Of a stretch of 64,000 nucleotides of DNA, positions 43,393 to 51,238 are shown piece after piece (within the stretch, counting starts at the first letter, position 1; each line of letters starts with the position of its first letter). This DNA is from Paracoccus wurundjeri (GTDB taxonomy: Bacteria; Pseudomonadota; Alphaproteobacteria; Rhodobacterales; Rhodobacteraceae): contig NZ_JAUUTZ010000004.1 in the NCBI RefSeq assembly GCF_030678915.1, forward strand, positions 1 to 64,000, written 5' to 3'. The translations under genes and the position numbers were made by a program. Below the pieces are notes generated by a model. The model was not told where the DNA came from. It searched no databases and saw nothing but the letters and a program-made list of their open reading frames with translations.

Positions 43393-44211
43393 ATGTATCT
43401 TTACGACACCACCTATCTGCGGCCGGGCTCCATCGATGAGGCAAAGGCGCTGTATGACGCAGGTGAATCGCCCGCCTTTCTGTCGGGTGGCCACACGCTG
43501 CTGCCTGCGATGAAGGGGCATCTGGCGCGCCATGACCGCCTGATCGACATTCGCCGGATTCCGGAACTTCAGGGCATTGCCGAGGATGAAAGCTATCTGA
43601 CCATCGGCGCTGCCACCCGTCACTGTGATGTGGCGGCCGCGCCTGTCGTGCGAAACTGTATCCCCGCGTTGGCGGGCATGGTCGGCACCATTGGCGATGT
43701 TCAGGTCCGCCATGTCGGCACCATTGGCGGATCGCTGGCGAATAACGATCCCGCTGCCGATTATCCTTCCGCCGCTCTGGCGCTTGACGCGATATTCCGT
43801 ACCGACCAACGGACGCTGACGGCCGAGGAATATTTTCAGGGGCTTTACACGACTGCGCTGGAGCCCGGAGAGCTGCTTGTTTCGGTTTCTTTCCGGAAGC
43901 CGGAACATGCCGGTTATGCGAAGTTCCGGAACCCCGCCTCTCGCTATGCGCTTGCCGCAGCCTTTGTTGCGGTTCATGCGGATGGCGTCAGGGTCGCGAT
44001 CACCGGGGCGGGCAATGACGGCGTTTATCGCTGGCACGAGGCCGAATCGGCGCTTGGTCACAAATTTGAGAGTGAAAGTCTTGACCCTCTTCGGGCGGAC
44101 ATGGAAAATATGTCGTCTGACATGCATGCAAATGCGGAGTATCGCGCGGAACTGGTCAAATTCTGTACCCAAAAGGCTGTAACCAACCAGAATTGCATTA
44201 CGCTGCTATAG
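43393..44211 (+). CDS. molybdenum hydroxylase FAD subunit (CoxM family)
   Basis: The 272-residue protein has the FAD-binding motifs of the family: LSGGHTLLPAMKG near residue 33 and TIGGSLANNDPAADYPSA near residue 110, followed by the C-terminal CoxM domain. It is slightly short at the C-terminus compared with typical 280-300 residues, but has no frameshift. It completes the hydroxylase, taking electrons from the 2Fe-2S subunit and passing them to quinone or another acceptor. It ends the L-NMT1-CoxG-S-M operon. Confidence 0.92.
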   Translation: MYLYDTTYLRPGSIDEAKALYDAGESPAFLSGGHTLLPAMKGHLARHDRLIDIRRIPELQGIAEDESYLTIGAATRHCDVAAAPVVRNCIPALAGMVGTIGDVQVRHVGTIGGSLANNDPAADYPSAALALDAIFRTDQRTLTAEEYFQGLYTTALEPGELLVSVSFRKPEHAGYAKFRNPASRYALAAAFVAVHADGVRVAITGAGNDGVYRWHEAESALGHKFESESLDPLRADMENMSSDMHANAEYRAELVKFCTQKAVTNQNCITLL

Positions 44212-44335
44212 CCACGCCACCCCGGTCCGGCGGGTTAATGGACAGCGGAGCTTCTGTTGGATATGTACACACGGAAACAACGAACGCGCGGAAATACGCA
44301 TCCTGCAAGGCGCATCCAAACCCTGGAGTTCATGA

Positions 44336-45025
44336 GTGACAAGCAAGGCAGAAGGATTGACCGCTCTTGTCGCAGAGGCAGCCCCTTTGCGGCAGAAAAT
44401 CATGCGCTCGCTGCGCCGCGCGATCGAGACGGGAGTGCTGGAGCCCGGAACCCGGCTGATCGAGAAGGATCTCTGCCAGCAGCTTAATGTCAGCCGCACG
44501 TCGCTGCGTGAGGCGCTGCGGCAATTGCATGCGGAAGGCATCCTGACCGAGGTTGGCAATCGCGGCCTGACCGTTGCGGCGGTGACGATCGAGGATGCCC
44601 GCAATATCTATCGGCTTCGTGGGGCCATCGAAAGCCTGCTGGTCCGGCAGTTCATGGAGAATGCGACCGAACTGGAGTTCGATCAGCTCAAGGTGATGCG
44701 GGACCGGCTGATCGAAGCTTATCAGAATGGCGGGGCAGAAGAGATCGTCGGCACCAAGCGTGAATTCTATGACCTGATCTCTGCCGGGGCGCGAAATCCG
44801 CTTGGTCATGACATTCTGAATAAATTGACCTTGCTCACCTCGCCCTTGCGGCGCAAATCGGTCGTGCGCCCCGAGCGCCGCAAATCCAGCACCAAGGAGA
44901 TCAAGGATCTGGTCAGAGCGATTCTGAACGGTGACATGGAAGCGGCGTCAGAGGCCGCTCAGGTGCATATCGCGCATTCCGCCGAATCGGTCATCCACGC
45001 GCTTCGGGAGGCCAACGGCAGCTAG
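44336..45025 (+). CDS. GntR family regulator, FCD subfamily
   Basis: The 229-residue protein starts at GTG 44336 (CTGGAG upstream). The winged helix (about 15-80) has LIEKDLCQQLNVSRTSLREALRQLHAEGIL; the FCD domain follows, with the Arg-rich stretch LRRKSVVRPERRKSSTKEI near residue 175. It follows the hydroxylase operon by 124 bases and is the second candidate, besides the LysR protein, for control of the catabolic island. Confidence 0.88.
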   Translation: MTSKAEGLTALVAEAAPLRQKIMRSLRRAIETGVLEPGTRLIEKDLCQQLNVSRTSLREALRQLHAEGILTEVGNRGLTVAAVTIEDARNIYRLRGAIESLLVRQFMENATELEFDQLKVMRDRLIEAYQNGGAEEIVGTKREFYDLISAGARNPLGHDILNKLTLLTSPLRRKSVVRPERRKSSTKEIKDLVRAILNGDMEAASEAAQVHIAHSAESVIHALREANGS

Positions 45026-45097
45026 ACGCGATTGAGCCGGAAGATGCCTGGCATCGGGCGGGCCTGTCGTTTCACTGATTGCGACGGTCTTTCGACC

Positions 45098-45139
45098 TGC
45101 GGCTGCAAAGCTTCAGACGTCAGGCGTTTTGCAGCCGCA
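45098..45139. terminator. strong hairpin between convergent genes
   Basis: TGCGGCTGCAAA (45098-45109) and TTTGCAGCCGCA (45128-45139) form a perfect 12-base inverted repeat with an 18-base loop, between the GntR gene and the convergent membrane-protein gene. It has no long T-run, but its position and strength suit a bidirectional terminator. Confidence 0.55.
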
Positions 45140-45156
45140 CATATCGATTCATACAG

Positions 45157-45618
45157 TCACTGGCTGGAATGAAGCTTCAGCCAATTCACATATGGTGTCA
45201 TGAACTTTCCGAAACCGTTCGTACTTGTGTCCAGAACTGACATGGCCATTGGAACGAATACCAGCATAGCTACCAGTGCGAATATCCTCGGGATCCATTT
45301 CAGAATTGCTTTTTTCCCGCTGGAAAGCATCTGACGCTCATGAGTGCCCGCCATTGCCGCCGTAAAGGCGGCGCAAGTCAGCAAAAGCGCAAACAGGGAA
45401 ATTCCTGTGAAAAAAGCGGCAACACCCCACATGGCGCTGGCGAGTTCCGGAAAATCTTTGGCGCGAAGCAGGAAATCGAACACAAAACCGATTCCGATGA
45501 ATGGTGCGACCGCAAGGGCCAGTAACTGGGACTTCCACTCTGCGAGATAAGTTAGAATCGGGTTTGAATCCTGTTTTTCAGGAAGTGCCGTTGTCTGGTC
45601 CGGGTGATTATCTGTCAT
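45157..45618 (-). CDS. small membrane protein of unknown function
   Basis: The 153-residue protein has a charged N-terminal 25 residues and three hydrophobic segments (about 30-50, 62-90 and 108-128). The loop between segments two and three is HERQMLSSGKKA. No family is recognised. The start at 45618 is the first ATG of the frame; there is GAGTATTTAC upstream but no strong ribosome site. It stands alone. Confidence 0.6.
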   Translation of the reverse strand: MTDNHPDQTTALPEKQDSNPILTYLAEWKSQLLALAVAPFIGIGFVFDFLLRAKDFPELASAMWGVAAFFTGISLFALLLTCAAFTAAMAGTHERQMLSSGKKAILKWIPRIFALVAMLVFVPMAMSVLDTSTNGFGKFMTPYVNWLKLHSSQ

Positions 45619-46056
45619 GTAAATACTCCATCGTTAACAAATTTGAATCCGTGCATATCGTCAAAATCCGTGAATGCGCGTATAAGATATTCACGAAGAT
45701 GCGTGATACCCTGCCGGGATCACCTGAATCGGTGTGTTTTGATCTGTCTATGATTATCAATATGTGTCAATTGCCTGACTGGAACTTATTACTATACTTC
45801 CCTCATCCTGCATAAAGCGGACGACAAGGCAATATCGGATGCGGAGCGGGGCGCTCTGATCAGCTAACACAGATATATTGCTTTCTAGGTCCGCTGATAG
45901 TTGCCTTCGCTGAAATGATGAAGGCGGGCCATCCCCCGGTATCGGTCAGGTAATGTGCCGGCCAATAGCTGTTCCGGAAAGCGCACCAGAAGGCCGGTAT
46001 TAAGGCCGATGAATCATCTGGTGGTTCTCGCCGCCGACAGAGCGTTTGAACGGCCG
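45619..46056. other. intergenic region, possible minus-strand coding remnant
   Basis: About 440 bases without a supported gene. On the minus strand between about 45990 and 45885 the reading GLLVRFPEQLLAGTLPDRYR continues to a TAG stop and has coding-like composition, but I do not recognise it and see no start. The left half is AT-rich and probably contains the promoter of the membrane-protein gene. Confidence 0.35.
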
Positions 46057-46890
46057 TTACGCGCCGTCCTTTTTTCCCGCCACCAGCGTTCGTACCAGAT
46101 CGCCGGCAGCGTGCATGATTTCTGCGACAGCATCGACGTGGTCAGCGTCAGGGTTCCAGTTGGCGATAATACAATAGCTGCAGGCATTCCTTCCCATAAC
46201 GAGGCCGGCATCCGCGCGCACACCTCTATCTGAGCCCGTCTTGTTATAAATGCCGAAAGCGCCAGGAGCCGAACCATGTATCAGGGGGTCGAGGTTCAGC
46301 GCGGAGGCAACCATGGAATGATCAGTGCCTGTTCCAAGCCAGTACTCGACCTGTGCATCGACATGTTTGGAAACCAGATGCCGGCGGTGCATACGCGCGA
46401 ACAGATCGACCCAGTCCGATGCCCGCCCCTTGCTGACGGTCGGCGGGTGCGCCGGCCCCCGATCGTCCCTGATATAGTCAGCCAGCACAGTTTCAGGATA
46501 TCCCAGTCTTTCACTTCGGACTTGTACAGCGTCGAGACCAACGCGATGCAACAGTGCATTGGTTGCCCAATTGTCACTGACAGCCGCCACGAGCGTCGCA
46601 GCATCGGCAAGAGGAAGGATATCGGTTTTCAGATACCGCCAAAGACCGGAATCCTGCACCTTCGGAACGTTGCGGCGATCAATGGGCTCATCCGCCGCAA
46701 GTGTCCTCTCGCTCAGCCGTGCAGCCACTTCAATAAGCAGGAATATTTTTGCCAGGCTCGCTGTTTTCAGGACCTGCGTCGCACCCAGCGAAAAGGCTGT
46801 CGTGTTGGTTGAAAGGTCATGAATCTCGATACTCCAACTGATATCCGGAGTGCGCGCGATCAGACTTTCCAAAGAAAAATTCTTATTCAA
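46057..46890 (-). CDS. class A beta-lactamase-like serine hydrolase without signal peptide
   Basis: The 277-residue protein has the three class A motifs at normal spacing: SLAK (Ser45-Lys48), SDN (105-107) and KTG (217-219). The omega-loop region (near 130-150) does not show the usual ExxLN, so beta-lactam hydrolysis is uncertain. The only in-frame start before the domain is TTG at 46890, and no signal peptide is present, although class A enzymes act in the periplasm. Either the export signal was lost or this is a cytoplasmic hydrolase. Upstream DNA has an in-frame TAA, excluding a longer form. Confidence 0.78.
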   Translation of the reverse strand: MNKNFSLESLIARTPDISWSIEIHDLSTNTTAFSLGATQVLKTASLAKIFLLIEVAARLSERTLAADEPIDRRNVPKVQDSGLWRYLKTDILPLADAATLVAAVSDNWATNALLHRVGLDAVQVRSERLGYPETVLADYIRDDRGPAHPPTVSKGRASDWVDLFARMHRRHLVSKHVDAQVEYWLGTGTDHSMVASALNLDPLIHGSAPGAFGIYNKTGSDRGVRADAGLVMGRNACSYCIIANWNPDADHVDAVAEIMHAAGDLVRTLVAGKKDGA

Positions 46891-47184
46891 CTTCCATCCA
46901 TCTGTTTGTCTCGATTATGGCGGGCCTTGTTGATGGCGTAAATGGATTTATCGTCATCGCCTCGTTGATGACGTTCCGCGATAAAGAAAAGCTGTTGCTT
47001 GACAGTGGCCTTTTGTCGCGCTTATCGGCCGCGACCCGTAAGTCGGCTTTACGCGTTGTTTCGGGCAGGATGCGGGGCCAACCCAATCCGGCCCTGTCGC
47101 TGGAACGGCAACTCGCGATGTTCAGCCGTTGTTTGTCCTGATATGGTCTTTCGTCAGGTCTGCAATTCGGTTCGGGATTAAAAT

Positions 47185-48144
47185 ATGTCTCTTCAGAGAT
47201 CACCCCTTTCAGAGAATTTGAAGCGCCGCCTGAACGCCGTGCTCAGCGACATCGAGGCAGAATTAAGGGAAAGCACCGAGCGCGGCGAGGTTGCGGGCTA
47301 TATCCCACCTCTGGCAGGTATCGATCCCGCTAAATTCGGAATCGCGGTTGTTCTGCCCGATGATACGACGCTGCTGGCAGGGGACGCCGATGAAAAATTC
47401 TCGGTCCAAAGTATTTCCAAGGTTTTTGCGTTAACTCTGGCTCTTGGCAATAGGGGCGATAGTATCTGGCAGCGGGTTGGCCGCGAACCGTCCGGCGATC
47501 CCTTCAATTCCAGCGTCCTGCTTGAACTGGAAAAGGGTATCCCGCGTAATCCATTTATCAATGCCGGAGCAATCGTCGTCGCGGATATTCTGCTTGGTGC
47601 TTATCAGCCCCGAGAGACGATTGGTGAGTTCTTGCGTTTCATGCGGTTTGTCACTGCCGATGATGATATTTATATCGATCATCATGTTGCCCAAGCTGAA
47701 AATGATTCCGGCTTCAACAACGCAGCTTTAGCCAATCTGCTGAAAGCCAATGGTAATCTTGACGGTGCGCCCGCGCATGTTCTTGGCGTCTATCACCATT
47801 ATTGCGCCCTTGCCATGTCGTGCCGGCAACTTGCGCGTGCCGGGCTGTTTCTTACATCATCTGGACGCAATCCGATTACCGATACGCGGATCGTGGCCGC
47901 TCAACGCGTGCGCCGAATAAATGCGTTGATGATGACTTGTGGTCATTATGATGGTTCGGGCGATTTTGCGTTTCGGGTCGGCATACCAGCAAAAAGCGGC
48001 GTTGGGGGCGGTATTCTGGCGATTGTACCTGGGATCGCATCAATCGCTGTCTGGTCTCCGGGGCTGAATCGGCACGGTAACTCTCTTCTTGGGACGCAAG
48101 CGTTGGAGATGCTATGCCAGCAGATGAACTGGTCGGTTTTCTAA
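47185..48144 (+). CDS. glsA: glutaminase A
   Basis: The 319-residue protein matches the serine-dependent beta-lactamase-fold glutaminases: SVQSISKVF with Ser76 and Lys79, [25 protein letters not shown], and [14 protein letters not shown] at the KTG-equivalent position. It hydrolyses L-glutamine to glutamate and ammonia in the cytoplasm. Length (about 310) is typical. The ribosome site is weak (GGGA). It stands alone next to the class A-like hydrolase gene, divergent from it. Confidence 0.93.
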   Translation: MSLQRSPLSENLKRRLNAVLSDIEAELRESTERGEVAGYIPPLAGIDPAKFGIAVVLPDDTTLLAGDADEKFSVQSISKVFALTLALGNRGDSIWQRVGREPSGDPFNSSVLLELEKGIPRNPFINAGAIVVADILLGAYQPRETIGEFLRFMRFVTADDDIYIDHHVAQAENDSGFNNAALANLLKANGNLDGAPAHVLGVYHHYCALAMSCRQLARAGLFLTSSGRNPITDTRIVAAQRVRRINALMMTCGHYDGSGDFAFRVGIPAKSGVGGGILAIVPGIASIAVWSPGLNRHGNSLLGTQALEMLCQQMNWSVF

Positions 48145-48935
48145 GCTTATGCTGATGTCTGAATAAAGTTCCGGTATTCGTCGGGATCAAACACTCACAT
48201 CTGGTGACCCATTCTGTCAGATCGATCGATCTGCCCGGGTTTGGCAAGATTTGTGCAGGGCGCGGAAATCGTGAGTATATATTTAGTCATAAAAAGCCCC
48301 GCGCGGGGAGGAGGGAGCGCGGGGCCTCTTATTGCGCCCGCAGGGAGGAGGAGGGCGGGCATAGGCTTCCTGTTGAACTTCGGCCTGTCTTGATTGTTAC
48401 CTCTTTTCTCCGCAGCACCAATCTTTGGCGTGGAAAATCTGTGGCAAAAGCATCGGATGCTGCTTATTCCGGCAGGACTCATGCTGCGATGCAGAAATAT
48501 CGGGCATGAAGAAGCCCGCACCACGGAATCGGGTTTCCCGGAAGAGATTTCGGAACGCCGATCATGCAGGCGCTTTTCTGGCTGCTCTGCGAAACAGGAG
48601 ATATATGAGGGTAGGTCCATCGGTCGTGAAGACTGTCAAAACCGTTCTCTATATTTGGCGAGCGAACGTGATATCCGAGTTGAAAAAAAAGTAATTACCA
48701 TGCTTCCGGACGAATCGGCATGCTGAGGGCTGAGCGCGACGATCATGGTGGAGCATGAATTCATATCCCATACAGCGCCCAGCATATTGCGGTTCCGAAA
48801 ATATACCAATCCATTTCAGATGGATGCATGTTATAGAAAAACGTTCCACAATCACTTTCCCGAGCTGGTTCCTGGCCTGTTAAATTCGTGCGATGCCTGT
48901 GAGACAGTCGCGTATATCCGCAAGAGAGGTATTCC
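48145..48935. other. gene-poor region with an attenuator-like leader
   Basis: Nearly 800 bases lie between glsA and the next serine hydrolase gene. Apart from the tandem hairpins described separately, neither strand shows a recognisable gene. Confidence 0.45.
48291..48362 (-). promoter_or_regulatory. orphan attenuator-like leader with terminator hairpin
   Basis: On the minus strand an ATG at 48362, preceded by AGGAAG, opens a short reading frame beginning MPALLLPAG (three CTC Leu codons). A 6-base hairpin (48336-48360) is followed by a perfect 9-base GC stem (GCCCCGCGC / GCGCGGGGC, 48296-48325) and five Ts (48295-48291), a classic intrinsic terminator. A leader peptide with consecutive Leu codons, a hairpin and a terminator is the layout of branched-chain amino acid attenuators, but no ilv or leu gene follows; glsA runs in the opposite direction. 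The attenuator reading is inference; the terminator is well supported. Confidence 0.5.
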
Positions 48936-49922
48936 ATGTTGAACCGCCGCGCCTTCTCGGCTGCTCTTCTGTCGGCGGTTGCCGCCCCCGTTGTCATCCG
49001 GGCACATGCCCAGACCATAAGCGATCTTCGCTTGGAGGCGATGGAACTATCCCAGCTTCACGCGATCATTGTGCAGCGCGGTAGCGATATCCTCGTTGCA
49101 GAAGCCCCGCGTGGCCCCGGCCTCGACCGTGCCGCGAATATCAAATCCTGTTCGAAAAGCATCGTGGCGTTGCTGACTGGTGCCGCGATCTCGCAAGGGG
49201 CCATTGCCGGGGTCAGCACGACGCTGGGATCAGTCGCGCCCGGGATCATTCCTGCGGATGCAACGGCCGGCGTCGCGGACTTGACGATCGAGGATCTGAT
49301 TACGCTGCGTGCCGGCCTCGAAGGCACTTCGGGCGGCAATTATGGAAGCTGGGTAAATTCGGGCAACTGGGTTGCGTTCGCTTTGCGCAGGCCGATGATC
49401 GCCCGGCCCGGCCAACGCATGATCTATTCGACCGGCAGCACGCATATTCTTGGTGCCGCGCTTGCGACGGCGACCGGCGAAAACCTGCTTGAACAGGCGC
49501 GGACCGTTCTTGGGCAGCCGCTCGGGATTGAAATTCCAGCCTGGACCCGCGATCCGCAGGGCTTCTATATGGGCGGTAACGAAATGGCACTGACGCCGCG
49601 TGCCATGTTGCGGATTGCCGTTCTCATGCGCGACGGCGGGCGGTTCGAGGGCCAGCAGGTCATTTCGCCCGACTGGATTCGGGCCTCGGTCCAGCCCCGT
49701 ACGCGCTCACCCTATTCGGGCCTCAGCTACGGCTATGGATGGTTCCTCAGCGATAGCGGTTTCATCATTGCCCGTGGTTATGGCGGGCAGATAATCGCTG
49801 CCCATCCCGAACATGCGCTGGCGGTTGCCATCACGTCGGACCCGAATGCCCCGGCGAGATCGGATGGGCATTTCGGACAATTGATGGACTTGCTTGATGG
49901 CGCTGTGCGTGCTTTGACTTGA
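48936..49922 (+). CDS. exported serine hydrolase (beta-lactamase class C-like)
   Basis: The 328-residue protein has a signal peptide starting NRRAFSAALLSAV (a twin-arginine pair, possibly Tat) with cleavage after AHA near 25. The hydrolase domain has SCSK (Ser71-Lys74), YSTG at Tyr164 and a late HxG-like position replaced by GYGG, so the third motif is atypical. AAGAGAGG precedes the ATG. Members include esterases and D-amino peptidases. No neighbouring gene suggests a substrate. Confidence 0.83.
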   Translation: MLNRRAFSAALLSAVAAPVVIRAHAQTISDLRLEAMELSQLHAIIVQRGSDILVAEAPRGPGLDRAANIKSCSKSIVALLTGAAISQGAIAGVSTTLGSVAPGIIPADATAGVADLTIEDLITLRAGLEGTSGGNYGSWVNSGNWVAFALRRPMIARPGQRMIYSTGSTHILGAALATATGENLLEQARTVLGQPLGIEIPAWTRDPQGFYMGGNEMALTPRAMLRIAVLMRDGGRFEGQQVISPDWIRASVQPRTRSPYSGLSYGYGWFLSDSGFIIARGYGGQIIAAHPEHALAVAITSDPNAPARSDGHFGQLMDLLDGAVRALT

Positions 49923-50015
49923 CGCACATGCCGCGCCGGTCCTGCGCCGCATCTGGGCCGATGGCATGACCTTCCGGCTGAGGGGCCGCGGGCGAATTGG
50001 CTTGTCGCCCGTGCC

Positions 50016-50059
50016 TGCCTGATCGCGGGACCCGCCCGGTGGGGAGGATCAATCAGGCA
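50016..50059. terminator. hairpin between convergent genes
   Basis: TGCCTGAT (50016-50023) and ATCAGGCA (50052-50059) are perfect inverted arms, enclosing an inner GCGGGACCCGC stem. The element lies between the serine hydrolase gene and the convergent AraC-type gene and may terminate both. Confidence 0.4.
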
Positions 50060-50089
50060 TCGGTCAATATTCGGGGCATCCCGTAGCTC

Positions 50090-51094
50090 TTACTTGCCGA
50101 TCAGCAGGCTGGGGGTAACCGCGAAACGCTTGCGGAACGCCGTGGTGAAATTCGCCGGATGAGAATAACCGGCGATCATTGCCGCCTCACTGATGCCGAA
50201 CTCGCCGCGCGTCAGCCCCTCTTTGGCGCGTTCAAGCCGAATGCGGCGGACATATTCGAAAACGCCGCAACCCTCATCCTGACGGAACAGCGATTGCAGG
50301 CCGCTGACACTGACGGCGGCCTCTTTCGCGATACGGGTAACGGAGATGTCATTGCAGGCTTCCACGGCAATGAACTCTTTGGCCCGCCGCAGTGCTGCGG
50401 CCCTTCTTTTAGATGATCCGTTCAGCCCTTCGGTGATCGATGTCCCGCGCTCTGTCGCGCAGCATATGGATTCCGCGACGATCTGAATCGTCAGGGCCTC
50501 GGTATATAAACTTTGAAGCGGTGCCCTGTCGGTGGATGCGGCCATCACGGCCCGAACAAGTTCCAGTAACCGCCGCGGCACAAGCCAGCGGTGATCGATC
50601 AGGTTCTCGGCGAACAAGGTCTGCGTTGCGCCTTTGTCCCGAGCCGTATCATGACCGTGAATTTCCAACCATTCCCGCGATGCATCAATGACCAGGTGAG
50701 TGACTTTCTGCCGGGACAAGGTGCGGCGCGAGAATGTCTCGGCGCGAGCATTCATCATCGTTACCGCGTGGACCGGCTGTCTGTCGAACGCTTGAAACCC
50801 AAAGCGGCGGTCGCCAATGCGGGTGTCCACCGTACCGTTCAGGAAGAAGATGCAGGACAACCCCTCTTCGATCGACGAGTGAACGTTGAATGCCCGTTCT
50901 TCGATGAAATCGCCGCCATGCAGGGTCAGGCCGTTTCCCAGTTTTCTTTTCAGGAACCGGCCAGACATCAGTGCCGTGTCCTCGTCGGCATCCGAAGGGA
51001 TATCCAGGCGGATATCACGGCTTGCGCAAAGATCCGAAACAGTCACCCGCTCGGCAGGAGCCGATATGCTGTCCACTGATCCGCGCTCGTACAT
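50090..51094 (-). CDS. AraC family regulator of siderophore uptake
   Basis: The 334-residue protein ends with the double helix-turn-helix of AraC regulators (ISVTRIAKEAAVSVSGLQSL and EFGISEAAMIAGYSHPANFT with TAFRKRFAVTP). The N-terminal 220 residues form an effector domain like that of PchR-type regulators, which sense ferric siderophores. It is divergent from the TonB receptor gene and most probably activates that operon when the siderophore is present. The dyad at 51137-51154 in the shared promoter region is a candidate site. Confidence 0.88.
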   Translation of the reverse strand: MYERGSVDSISAPAERVTVSDLCASRDIRLDIPSDADEDTALMSGRFLKRKLGNGLTLHGGDFIEERAFNVHSSIEEGLSCIFFLNGTVDTRIGDRRFGFQAFDRQPVHAVTMMNARAETFSRRTLSRQKVTHLVIDASREWLEIHGHDTARDKGATQTLFAENLIDHRWLVPRRLLELVRAVMAASTDRAPLQSLYTEALTIQIVAESICCATERGTSITEGLNGSSKRRAAALRRAKEFIAVEACNDISVTRIAKEAAVSVSGLQSLFRQDEGCGVFEYVRRIRLERAKEGLTRGEFGISEAAMIAGYSHPANFTTAFRKRFAVTPSLLIGK

Positions 51095-51136
51095 TCGCCC
51101 TGCCTTATCTTCAGTATTTGTCGTTTCGCATAAATC

Positions 51137-51154
51137 TTTTGCACATGCGCAAAA
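51137..51154. promoter_or_regulatory. dyad in the araC-type/TonB receptor promoter region
   Basis: TTTTGC (51137-51142) and GCAAAA (51149-51154) flank 6 bases that include GCGC/ATGC. It lies between the divergent starts at 51094 and 51239. It may bind the AraC-type protein or an iron regulator; no classical Fur box was found by eye. Confidence 0.4.
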
Positions 51155-51238
51155 CCCTTTGGCTTGGCGGAAGATTAGCAGGCGGCTACAGACTAGGCAA
51201 TCTTGACTGTTCCTATCAGATTAATCACGGAGCCAGCG

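Noticed and set aside
39020-44211. CO dehydrogenase (cox) cluster
   Set aside because: The active-site loop lacks the CO-dehydrogenase Cys motif and coxD/E/F accessory genes are absent.
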